The position numbers and the translations under genes were made by a program. Of a stretch of 41,380 bases of DNA, positions 25,011 through 32,554 are shown piece by piece. The number at the start of each line of letters is the position of its first letter. The first letter of the stretch is position 1. The stretch is taken from the NCBI GenBank assembly GCA_030627905.1, contig DAOVRZ010000041.1, forward strand, positions 1 through 41,380. Reading direction: 5' to 3'. The DNA is from JAGMES01 sp023128035 (lineage in GTDB: Bacteria > Bacillota > Halanaerobiia > DY22613). The notes under the pieces were generated by a model. It did no database searches and was not told the origin of the DNA. It saw only the letters and a list, made by a program, of their open reading frames with translations.

Positions 25011-25430
25011 GGTTATAGTTTACAGTAGTTTTTGGTGGTCAGGTGATCAAATGTTCATAACTTAAGTCAGGGACAGCATTTTTAATCCCTACCAACACAT
25101 GCGTTTTTATATCTTATAACTATAGATTTGCATCTAACAAAGACTTTGGGTTTTCCCAAAGTCTTTGTGTTTATCAGAAGAAAAGGAACCTACAAGTGAT
25201 TCTCCTTTCCAATAAAAACATATAATTCATTGTATGTTTAATAACTTAAGCAGGCTAAAAAATTTATACACATATATAAAAGAAATCTCATAATTTATAT
25301 TAGGGATTTGATTATTGATAATGTCTTGTATTTTGTGTAAATAATTATTTTACTCTTCCACATCGTTAATGAGATCCCGCGTAAGTCATTTATACAAAAT
25401 ACTTCACTACTTAATATTGGAGGGAGAATA
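25011..25430. other. 420-bp gap with hairpins, no gene seen
   Basis: Holds the terminator hairpin at 25137-25168, a 14-nt inverted repeat (25329-25342 with 25388-25401, 13 of 14 matching) enclosing 45 nt just before the next gene, and no open frame I could support. A CAGGGACAG motif near 25070 is of the kind seen near transposon debris but is too short to classify. Confidence 0.6.
25137..25168 (+). terminator. Strong hairpin after the giant surface gene
   Basis: ACAAAGACTTTGGG (25137-25150) and its perfect complement (25155-25168) form a 14-bp stem around TTTT. The T-tail is short (GTTTATC), so it may act in both directions or as an mRNA end stabiliser. Confidence 0.65.
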
Positions 25431-26747
25431 GTGTTTAAAAATTATTTAAATATGATGTTAATGATGAGACAGAATAACTATAGATATATTAATGAATTTC
25501 TCAGTATAATAACTGAAATAAGTAATGAGATGAATAACATTGATAATGAAATCAAAATATTAGTTGATCTGTTAAATGAGATAATTATAGATCCACAAAA
25601 TTCATCTGTAGCATTACATAAAGCATATCAGAACAAGCTTAGGGCTATTGTAGTTGCTTATAGGATAGATAGTTTATGTAATGATATAAAATATTATGAT
25701 GAGATAGGAAGATTGATATTATCTCACGACCCTATAGCTTTGCAAAACTTTATAAATCAAATTACTATATTATTAAATAAATGCATCAACTTAAAAAATA
25801 CAATAAAAGATTTAGTGGCAAAGGCTGAAAAACAGTATAAAGAAGCATGGGAGAAATTTGAAAAGCCAAGTATTCCTACAGAGTATATAAATGTTCAGGG
25901 TATATGGGAGACAACATATGGAAAAATGGTATTAATACAAAAGGATAATAGAGTTACAGGTTATTATTCTCACAGGGATGGAGTAATAAAAGGCATAATG
26001 AAAAATAATGTATTAGTTGGCATTTGGGGACAAAAACTAACATATGCACCTCCTAAACAAAGAGGAAAAGTACAGTTGATTTTTAGTAATGATTCCTTTA
26101 CAGGAAAATGGGGATATGCAAATCAAGAACCTTCTAAAGAGTGGAATGGCAAAAGAATTTCAAAAAAGATAGATAATAGATGTAATCGATTTAAAATAGT
26201 TAATTCATCTCCTGATATACCTGCAATTGAAGTAAATAGTCATAAACTAAAATTAAATGAAGCATCACCTTATTTTTACATAAATAGATGTATGAGGTCT
26301 TCTATTGTTATGATGAAAATAAAAGGAAAATTGTTAGATAAAAATATTCCTTTAACGCCTGGTTTTTCTTATACATTATTTGTCAAAGGGAAATGGCCAA
26401 ACGTTGAAATAGATCAAAGGATAGATAACCCTTTTCCTAAAAAACAAGTTAAAAGATCTATAGATTTATCTTCTATTACTAAAAAAATATGTCTTATCAC
26501 GCTAAGAAAAACAGGACATCAATTTTATTTCTACGTTACAGGAGTCACTAAATCTTTTATAGAAGGTTGGGTTCTTTCTTGTCCACAGACTGGTTGTCTC
26601 CTTATTGATCCGTATAAAACATCATTTTTTTTGCCAGATATCATAATAAATAAATGCTATGACAATCTTGTTAATACAAAAAATAGATATATTCAGAAAA
26701 ATTATAAATGTGCTATTTATGATGAAGAAATTAAATCATTTACTTAA
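25431..26747 (+). CDS. Unknown protein, coiled coil plus W-rich beta domain
   Basis: 438 aa, GTG start with GGAGGG in front; no signal peptide or membrane helix is clear. Residues about 15-145 are charged and helical, likely coiled coil. Residues about 158-240 form a repetitive beta-domain with the pattern 'GIWETTYGKMVLIQ', 'VTGYYSHRDGVIKGIM', 'VLVGIWGQ', 'FTGKWGYA...WNGKR', resembling small beta-sandwich/lipocalin-like W-G domains that occur in many unrelated proteins. Residues about 260-438 contain three or four cysteines and no motif I recognise. No neighbour suggests a function. It stands between the surface-protein block and a gene graveyard and has its own possible leader structure (25329-25401). 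Confidence 0.7.
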   Translation: MFKNYLNMMLMMRQNNYRYINEFLSIITEISNEMNNIDNEIKILVDLLNEIIIDPQNSSVALHKAYQNKLRAIVVAYRIDSLCNDIKYYDEIGRLILSHDPIALQNFINQITILLNKCINLKNTIKDLVAKAEKQYKEAWEKFEKPSIPTEYINVQGIWETTYGKMVLIQKDNRVTGYYSHRDGVIKGIMKNNVLVGIWGQKLTYAPPKQRGKVQLIFSNDSFTGKWGYANQEPSKEWNGKRISKKIDNRCNRFKIVNSSPDIPAIEVNSHKLKLNEASPYFYINRCMRSSIVMMKIKGKLLDKNIPLTPGFSYTLFVKGKWPNVEIDQRIDNPFPKKQVKRSIDLSSITKKICLITLRKTGHQFYFYVTGVTKSFIEGWVLSCPQTGCLLIDPYKTSFFLPDIIINKCYDNLVNTKNRYIQKNYKCAIYDEEIKSFT

Positions 26748-26804
26748 AGATTTTATGCACTATAACCTAGAAAAAGGGAAATAAACACAAAGGATTTTTC
26801 AAAC

Positions 26805-26836
26805 ATTGCCACTGTCTTTTGCAGGCTGGTGGCAAT
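26805..26836 (+). terminator. Weak hairpin after the orphan gene
   Basis: ATTGCCAC (26805-26812) pairs with GTGGCAAT (26829-26836), and a CTG/CAG pair lies inside. The T-tail is poor. Confidence 0.4.
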
Positions 26837-26905
26837 TTATTCAAAGTGTGAGCTCTTTATTAGTATGAAGTAAGAAGATGTCTTGTTAGAAAGGATGTCA
26901 TAAAC

Positions 26906-27298
26906 ATGAGAAAAAAAGATGATAAAAAAATTGAATTCATAAAAAAAGCTGTTATAAAGTTAATTCTTGAATTTGGATTTCATGGCACATCGATCTCCAA
27001 AATTGCCAAGAAAGCAGGAGTTTCACCTGCAACTATTTATATTTATTATGAGAATAAGGATATCATGATAAATGAGATTTATCATGAGTTAAAGATGAAT
27101 TGATATAATTTCATGCTTGGAAATATAAATTCAGATATGAGTGCTAGAGAAACTTTAAAAACTATATGTAAATCTTATTATCATTATAGTATCAATCATG
27201 AAGAAGAAATTGATCAGATGTTTGATATGGTTTGGGATACTATTGCTGTTTTAAAAAAATTCTTTATAAGAAGACAATTTTTTAAGAAGATATACTAA
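26906..27298 (+). pseudogene. Broken TetR family regulator
   Basis: The N-terminal 65 codons are a good TetR DNA-binding domain ('GFHGTSISKIAKKAGVSPAT', 'IYIYYENKDIMINEIY'). A TGA at 27101-27103 interrupts the frame after 'ELKMN'; the same frame then continues 'YNFMLGNINSDMSARETLK' to 27298, where it ends after about 131 codons in total, against about 190 in the family. A TTA-to-TGA change explains the first stop, and the end looks like a deletion junction. ATG 26906 starts the frame. It is the first of four damaged genes in a row. Confidence 0.85.
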
Positions 27299-27436
27299 AT
27301 GAACATTCATTTTCTAAAAAGTGCATGTGCTGGATGTTCTGGAGCTCAAATGACATTAAAAGCGGGAATTGAAAGGATATTAAAGGAAGAGATTCGAAGA
27401 AGTAAAAAAAATATATTTGAAAAGAATAATGGTTAG
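27299..27436 (+). pseudogene. NifU-like iron-sulfur scaffold, C-terminal fragment
   Basis: 46 codons. 'ACAGCSGAQMTLKAGIERIL' followed by 'KEEI' matches the end of the NifU C-terminal (Nfu) domain, which binds a transient 4Fe-4S cluster through CxxC (here CAGC). The first half of the domain (about 40 residues) is missing and the reading after 'KEEI' is unrelated, so both ends are broken. It overlaps the start of the aldo/keto reductase remnant. Confidence 0.75.
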
Positions 27437-27686
27437 TTGTACAGATTGTAGATATTGTATGCCTCGTCCAGTTGGTGTAGATATTCCTCAAAATTTTACA
27501 CATTTGAACAATATCTCAATGTACAATGATGTAGCTAGTGTTAAATATCACTATAATATGTTTGTAAGAGGTAAAAGCAAAGGAGCATTAAATTGTATGG
27601 AATGTGGAAAATGTGAAGAAACTTGTCCACAAAATATTGAGATAAGAAAAATGCTTAAAGAAGTTGTAAATACATTTGGAGAATAA
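27417..27686 (+). pseudogene. Aldo/keto reductase, ferredoxin-like C-terminal fragment
   Basis: 89 codons matching only the C-terminal 4Fe-4S part of 4Fe-4S aldo/keto reductases (about 370 aa when complete). 'CTDCRYCMPRPVGVDIP' is the first cluster motif, with Arg in place of the fourth cysteine, and 'CMECGKCEETCPQNI' is an intact second motif. The TIM-barrel with the NADPH and catalytic residues is missing, so it cannot be an enzyme. The apparent start codon is fortuitous. Confidence 0.85.
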
Positions 27687-27696
27687 TTAATAGCTG

Positions 27697-27768
27697 TCTA
27701 TTATTAGACTAACTGTAGAATCAGGAAAATTAACAACAGAGCAAAAAAGAGAGATAATAAAAGGTTGA
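27697..27768 (+). pseudogene. 4-oxalocrotonate tautomerase, N-terminal fragment
   Basis: The frame reads 'SIIRLTVESGKLTTEQKREI' and ends at TGA 27766-27768 soon after. The 'VESGKLTTEQKRE' stretch matches the N terminus of small tautomerases. The initial Met-Pro, whose proline is the catalytic base, is absent, and about 40 C-terminal residues are missing. Confidence 0.6.
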
Positions 27769-27797
27769 GCATAACTTCTCTCAAATGGAAACAGAAG

Positions 27798-27829
27798 AAG
27801 AATCCTAGAATTTTAAGGATTCTTTTTTT
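27798..27829 (+). terminator. Rho-independent terminator after the gene remnants
   Basis: AAGAATCCT (27798-27806) pairs with AGGATTCTT (27816-27824), followed by T to 27829. It insulates the sugar operon. Confidence 0.85.
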
Positions 27830-27852
27830 GTTTTTTGACCAGTATAAAAAAG

Positions 27853-27881
27853 TTGAAAATAAGTTGAAAATGTGTTATTAT
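27853..27881 (+). promoter_or_regulatory. Sigma-A-type promoter of the sugar operon
   Basis: TTGAAA (27853-27858), 17-nt spacer, TATTAT (27876-27881). It is the only good promoter before the operon and lies about 147 bp before the first start codon. Confidence 0.65.
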
Positions 27882-27885
27882 AATA

Positions 27886-27901
27886 ATGTCAACGATGGCA
27901 T
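27886..27901. promoter_or_regulatory. LacI-type operator over the transcription start
   Basis: ATGTCAACGATGGCAT is a pseudo-palindrome centred on CG, matching its own reverse complement at 12 of 16 positions, as LacI-family operators do. It lies 4 bp downstream of the -10 box, where a bound repressor would block initiation. The LacI-type regulator encoded at 33919 in the same operon is the probable binder. Confidence 0.6.
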
Positions 27902-28027
27902 AAAAAAAGTATTAATTCTGTTTTCACTTTAGTTAATGAAATACTAAAAACATTGTATTATTATGAGTTTAAAATTCTAAATATTCTGAAAAAGTTGACA
28001 CTATTAAAAATTAAAAGGAGGATTTTT

Positions 28028-29272
28028 ATGAAAAAAGTTAAGGCAGTTTTGATTTTGACTACTGTGGTAATGTTGGTTATCGCTTCAAGTATGATTGCTT
28101 TTGCTGGTAAAAAAGAAACGTTGGTGTTTTCCTCAAGGTTATGGAGTACTCCTACTGAGCAAGAATTTATAATTGAAAATGTTATTAAACCTTTTGAAGA
28201 AGAATATGATTGTAAGGTCAATTTCCAAATATTAGATGACAAAAAATTATTACAAAGAGCACAGGTGCAGTATGAAAGCAATAATACTACAACTGATATA
28301 ATCTGTGCATATGTAGCAAATATGAGTGAGTGGATTGATAAAGGATATATTGAAGATTTAACTCAATATATTGATTCCTGGACTGATAGAAACTTCAGCC
28401 CTGCTTTTGAATATGGTACAAACAGAAACGGCAAAACGTATTTTATTCCTGTAGGAGCTGATGTTTATCTTACAATTGCAAATAAAAAGGCTCTGAAATA
28501 TCTGCCAACAGGAGTAGATATAGATAAGTTAACATGGGAAGATTTTGCTAATTGGTCAAATGCTATTGCTAAAGGTGAAGGTGAAGGCAAAACCGTTGTA
28601 ACTGGTGTACCAATGAAATCTCTAGTATATCAATTCGGAGCGATATCTCTATCTTATGGAGCTAATTTCCCAGATATTAATACTCCTGAAGCAGTAAAAG
28701 CATGGGAAATTATGGCTCAAATGAAAGATGATTTTATTCCTTCAGTATTGAATGTAAGTGATTGTACTAGTCCTATGAAGAGGGAAGAAGCGTGGCTAAG
28801 TTGGATGCACTGTGCTCGTGTAGGTACAGTATATGCTTCTAATGAAATGAAATATGTTATAGCGCCTATGCCTTCAGGACCTGCTGGCATAGGTAGTATT
28901 GCGGGTGTAAGTGGATATGGTATTATGAAAAATGCTCCACATAAAGAATTAGCAGTTAAATTTCTCGAATATATAACAAGACCAGATATTCAGGTTAAAA
29001 TATCCAAGGGTACTGGTGGGTTTATTCCTCCAGTTGTAGAAGCACTGAATTATTTGGGAGATGATCCTTCTGATGAAGTTATTGCTAAAGCTATAATGGT
29101 TCTTGAAAATGGTAAGGTCTCAGGTGTTCCTGGTGGACAATTCCAGGACTGGGGAGCCGTTAAGAAAGTATTTGATGATATTTTTGTTGATATGATTTTA
29201 AATGGAAATGGAACAGTAGACCAGGCATTTTTAGATAAAGCTAAAGTAGCTTTAGATAAAATCAGAAAATAA
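28028..29272 (+). CDS. ABC sugar transporter, substrate-binding protein
   Basis: 414 aa, family-1 extracellular solute-binding protein. A signal peptide ends 'SSMIAFA' before GKKE, a signal peptidase I site with no lipobox cysteine, so the protein should be soluble in a periplasm. That is unusual for a monoderm firmicute and supports an outer membrane. 'TTDIICAYVANMSEWIDKGYIEDLT' and 'SIAGVSGYGIMKNAPHKELA' are typical family stretches. ATG 28028 is backed by AAGGAGG; the frame can be opened from 27953 but that is unlikely. It is the first gene of the operon and is separated from the permeases by a 126-bp palindrome that could raise its expression relative to them. Confidence 0.92.
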   Translation: MKKVKAVLILTTVVMLVIASSMIAFAGKKETLVFSSRLWSTPTEQEFIIENVIKPFEEEYDCKVNFQILDDKKLLQRAQVQYESNNTTTDIICAYVANMSEWIDKGYIEDLTQYIDSWTDRNFSPAFEYGTNRNGKTYFIPVGADVYLTIANKKALKYLPTGVDIDKLTWEDFANWSNAIAKGEGEGKTVVTGVPMKSLVYQFGAISLSYGANFPDINTPEAVKAWEIMAQMKDDFIPSVLNVSDCTSPMKREEAWLSWMHCARVGTVYASNEMKYVIAPMPSGPAGIGSIAGVSGYGIMKNAPHKELAVKFLEYITRPDIQVKISKGTGGFIPPVVEALNYLGDDPSDEVIAKAIMVLENGKVSGVPGGQFQDWGAVKKVFDDIFVDMILNGNGTVDQAFLDKAKVALDKIRK

Positions 29273-29276
29273 ATTA

Positions 29277-29414
29277 ATAAATGATTCGCCCACAAAAAGT
29301 ATTTTAGTCGTTCAAGAACTCACAATACCATATATAGTACCGAAACCGCCAACTCAGTATTATATATGGTATGTGAGTTCTTGTGCGACTACTTTTTGTG
29401 GGTGAATCATAAAT
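29277..29414. mobile_element. 126-bp palindromic MITE-like element with 6-bp repeats
   Basis: A long imperfect inverted repeat from 29283 to 29408. The ends GATTCGCCCACAAAAAGTA and the complement of it, TACTTTTTGTGGGTGAATC, match except for one G-U pair, and inner blocks AAGAACTCACA and ATACCATATATA also pair. It is flanked by ATAAAT at 29277-29282 and 29409-29414, like a target-site duplication. It has no coding capacity. In the transcript it would form a very stable hairpin between the binding-protein and permease genes. Confidence 0.75.
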
Positions 29415-29447
29415 ATTACTCGAACAATATTATGTAAAACGATAGGG

Positions 29448-30356
29448 GTGAGGATTATTAATATTAACACAATAAAAAATAACAAAAATAAACTAATACC
29501 GTATATGTTAATTGCTCCCGCTATAATATTCTATCTATTATTCTGGATAAGACCTGTGATAATGGCGATCATAAATAGTTTTAAAGGTTTGGATGGAAGT
29601 TTTACTATACAAAATTATATTGATGTTTTTACTACTACATCTTTTGGTGAGGCTTTTAGAAACACTGCTTTTATTGCTGGTGTTTCAGTGGTTTTCGAAT
29701 TTGCCCTGGCTTTAGGGTTAGCCTTATTGATTAATAAGAAATTTAAGGGTTCCGGTATTTTTTTGTTTATTGCGATGATTCCGATGGCCTTACCGGCTGT
29801 TGGTGCTGTTGCTATTTGGAAGACAGGTTTAACTACACATGGTTGGATGAATAGCTTGCTTTACTATGTAGGTATTTTGGCGGAAGGTGAAAAAATATAT
29901 TTTTTGTCTGGTTCTGCTTTTTCAATCATGTGGCTGGTTATCTTAATTGATGCTTGGCAGGTAATTCCCTCAATGATGATTATATTACTAGCTGGACTTC
30001 AAAATTTATCTAAAGAAGCAAGGGAAGCAGGATATATTTTTGGAGGAACTAAATTTACAGTTTTAAGAAAGATAACGATACCTATGTTAAAACCTACAAT
30101 CATTACAGCAATTATATTAAGACTTATTTCTGCTATTCAGATCTGGCTTATTGTAGTTCTGCTTTTTGGTTATGATAGAATTCCCCTCTTATTAGAACGG
30201 GTAGTTTATTATAAGGAGGAATTATCTGGATTAAATAATAGTTATCAAATGGCCTCGACATATGCGGTTATAGTTTCAGTGATAGTTTCTTTAACAGCAA
30301 TACTGTATTTGAAGGCGTCAGGGGCTTTTGATAGAGATAAGGGGGAAAAAGTGTGA
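29448..30356 (+). CDS. ABC sugar transporter permease, MalF type
   Basis: 302 aa, six predicted membrane helices. The cytoplasmic EAA loop, which docks the ATPase, reads 'EAREAGYIFGGTKFTVLRKI', ending with 'TIPML'. The GTG at 29448 opens the frame, but the best ribosome-site-like stretch, GGGGTGAGG (29445-29453), overlaps it, so the true start may lie a few codons on at a rare codon such as ATT; the N terminus is therefore uncertain. Its stop overlaps the next gene by 4 nt (GTGTGA), a sign of translational coupling. Confidence 0.9.
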   Translation: MRIININTIKNNKNKLIPYMLIAPAIIFYLLFWIRPVIMAIINSFKGLDGSFTIQNYIDVFTTTSFGEAFRNTAFIAGVSVVFEFALALGLALLINKKFKGSGIFLFIAMIPMALPAVGAVAIWKTGLTTHGWMNSLLYYVGILAEGEKIYFLSGSAFSIMWLVILIDAWQVIPSMMIILLAGLQNLSKEAREAGYIFGGTKFTVLRKITIPMLKPTIITAIILRLISAIQIWLIVVLLFGYDRIPLLLERVVYYKEELSGLNNSYQMASTYAVIVSVIVSLTAILYLKASGAFDRDKGEKV

Positions 30357-31414
30357 AACAGATGAAGAGAAGAACTGTATCTAAAGCAGCAAGGAAAACA
30401 ATGTTTTATTTATTTATTACAACTTTAGTAATAATGATACTTACACCAGTATACTTTCTTGTTTCCTTATCATTTTTATCTTCGAGAGAAGCTTATCAGT
30501 TCCCCCTTCCACTCGTGCCTTCAATGACTTCAGAATTTAAATTAGAAGAAGGTAAGAAGGGGTATTTGTTGAGTATCTATGATAAGCAAGGTAAAGAATA
30601 TGAATCACTTGTTGATACAAAAGATACAGAAAAAATATCGAGGTTTATGAGAACTCAGTTAAATATTGATATGAGTGAAGTGGAGATAGGAAAACAAATT
30701 AGTAAATTAAAAACTCAGGATGTGGTTTATTTTAAATATAGTAAAAGCCTTATTCATAATTATTTAACTTTTTTTAGAGTAACCCGAGATGCTGTACCAT
30801 CATTGATAAGAAGTTTACAAGTAGCTGGCCTTACTATTTTAATTTCGTTATCAATAGGTGGAATGGCCGGATATGCCTTTGCAAGATATATTTTTACGGG
30901 AAAAAATGCTCTTAAGGTGAGTGTTTTATTTGTAAGGGTTTTCCCTGGGGTGGCGATAGCAATGCCCATGGTTATGATACTTGCAGGTTTAGGGCTATAT
31001 GATATGCCGATGGGTTTGTCATTGGTATATTCGGTAGGTTCTATTGCACTAACAATTTGGATTACAACTAGTATTTTTATTGGAATCCCCGTTGAATTGG
31101 AAGAGGCTTCTCAGGTTTTTGGTGCCTCAAAAATTAGAACATTTATAAATATTACTTTACCACTGGCCTTACCTGGTTTGGCTGCTAGTGCAATGTATGC
31201 TTTTATAGGTGCCTGGAATGAAACTGTTTCGGCTCTTATTTTAACACAATTTAAGCCGACATTTGCAGTTGTAATATACCAAACTCTCTTAGGGGCTCAA
31301 GGTCAAGTTAATTTGACAGCTGCAGGGGGAATTGCCATGGCAATTCCGACTTTATTGTTTACACTCTTTATCCGCAAGTATATTAATCAAATGTGGGGCG
31401 GAGTATCAATGTAA
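30353..31414 (+). CDS. ABC sugar transporter permease, MalG type, with long loop
   Basis: 353 aa, noticeably longer than the roughly 280 of usual MalG-type permeases. The N-terminal helix (about 20-42) is followed by a hydrophilic segment of about 105 residues (45-150, 'EEGKKGYLLSIYDKQGKEYE' and so on) before the second helix, which should face the periplasm. The remainder is standard, with the EAA loop 'EEASQVFGASKIRTFINITL' followed by 'PLALPG'. GTG 30353 overlaps the previous gene by 4 nt and has GGGGG in front. The inserted loop may contact the binding protein, as the much shorter loop of MalG and the P2 loop of MalF do (inference). Confidence 0.9.
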   Translation: MKQMKRRTVSKAARKTMFYLFITTLVIMILTPVYFLVSLSFLSSREAYQFPLPLVPSMTSEFKLEEGKKGYLLSIYDKQGKEYESLVDTKDTEKISRFMRTQLNIDMSEVEIGKQISKLKTQDVVYFKYSKSLIHNYLTFFRVTRDAVPSLIRSLQVAGLTILISLSIGGMAGYAFARYIFTGKNALKVSVLFVRVFPGVAIAMPMVMILAGLGLYDMPMGLSLVYSVGSIALTIWITTSIFIGIPVELEEASQVFGASKIRTFINITLPLALPGLAASAMYAFIGAWNETVSALILTQFKPTFAVVIYQTLLGAQGQVNLTAAGGIAMAIPTLLFTLFIRKYINQMWGGVSM

Positions 31415-31444
31415 ATTGTATCAAAAGGAAAAAGGGAGGGAATT

Positions 31445-32530
31445 ATGGCTAATTTAAGATTAAGTAATATTACAAAAAAATTCGGAAAAAATGTTTTAGC
31501 TGTAAACAATATAAATTTAGAAGTTCATGATGGCGAATTTATTGTTTTATTGGGTCCATCTGGGTGTGGTAAAACAACCGCTTTAAGATTACTAGCTGGT
31601 TTGGAAGAAATAACTAGCGGTAATATTTTTATAGATAAAAAGGATGTGACTTATTTAGCTCCCAGGAAAAGGGAAGTAAGTATGATCTTTCAGAGTTATG
31701 CTGTTTGGCCACATATGAAAGTATATGATAACATCGCATATCCTTTAAGATTAAAGAAAATGTCTCAAGATCAAATTGATCAAATTGTCAAAGAAGTTGC
31801 TGAAATGGCAGATATCAAAAAATATCTTGACCGTTATCCAAATCAATTATCTGGAGGTCAGAGGCAGAGAGTAGCAGTAGCAAGAGCTATTGCGGTAAAA
31901 CCTAAAATCTTTTTGATGGATGAACCATTGTCAAATCTTGATGCAAAATTGAGAGTTTCAATGAGAACTGAACTTAAGACTATTCATGAAAAGACTAATG
32001 CAACAACAATATTTGTAACACATGATCAAGCTGAAGCTATGAGCTTGGCTGATAGAATTGTTATTATGAAAGATGGAGAAATCGTGCAAATTGGCACACC
32101 TGAGGAAGTCTATAATGAATGTGCAAATATGTTTGTAGCTGATTTTATTGGTACTCCTCCTACTAATTTTATTGAAGTTGAGGTTATTTTTAAGGATGAT
32201 AATTATTTTTTGAAAAATCCTGATTTTAGCATGAAAGTAAATTCTGAAATAGCTTCTCGTTTAAATGCTTATAAGGGTCAGAAGATAATAATTGGTATTA
32301 GACCTGAAAATATTATAATAACTGATAAAGAAAATTCTATTATGTCAGTAGAATGTCTGTTAACAGAACCACAAGGTTCACACAAAATTCTAATTGCACG
32401 AATAAATGATGAGATAGTGAAAATAGTTGCTTCAGCGGAAAATCAAATCAAGCCAAGAGAACAATTTTTTATTACATTTAAGCTTGAAAAGATTTTATTT
32501 TTTGATTATAACACTCAATTGAAAATATAA
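31445..32530 (+). CDS. ABC sugar transporter ATPase, MsmK/UgpC type
   Basis: 361 aa. Walker A 'GPSGCGKTT', Q-loop 'MIFQSYAVWPHM', signature 'LSGGQRQRVAVARAI', Walker B 'IFLMDEPLSNLD' and the switch 'TIFVTHDQAEAM' are all intact. The C-terminal third (about 240-361) has the TOBE-type regulatory fold with 'IIGIRPENI', though the sequence after residue 300 is less typical and slightly short. It energises the two permeases above, 30 bp downstream of the second. Such ATPases are often shared among several sugar importers, but this one is dedicated by position. Confidence 0.94.
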   Translation: MANLRLSNITKKFGKNVLAVNNINLEVHDGEFIVLLGPSGCGKTTALRLLAGLEEITSGNIFIDKKDVTYLAPRKREVSMIFQSYAVWPHMKVYDNIAYPLRLKKMSQDQIDQIVKEVAEMADIKKYLDRYPNQLSGGQRQRVAVARAIAVKPKIFLMDEPLSNLDAKLRVSMRTELKTIHEKTNATTIFVTHDQAEAMSLADRIVIMKDGEIVQIGTPEEVYNECANMFVADFIGTPPTNFIEVEVIFKDDNYFLKNPDFSMKVNSEIASRLNAYKGQKIIIGIRPENIIITDKENSIMSVECLLTEPQGSHKILIARINDEIVKIVASAENQIKPREQFFITFKLEKILFFDYNTQLKI

Positions 32531-32554
32531 AAAATCTAAAGTGAGGGATTTGTT

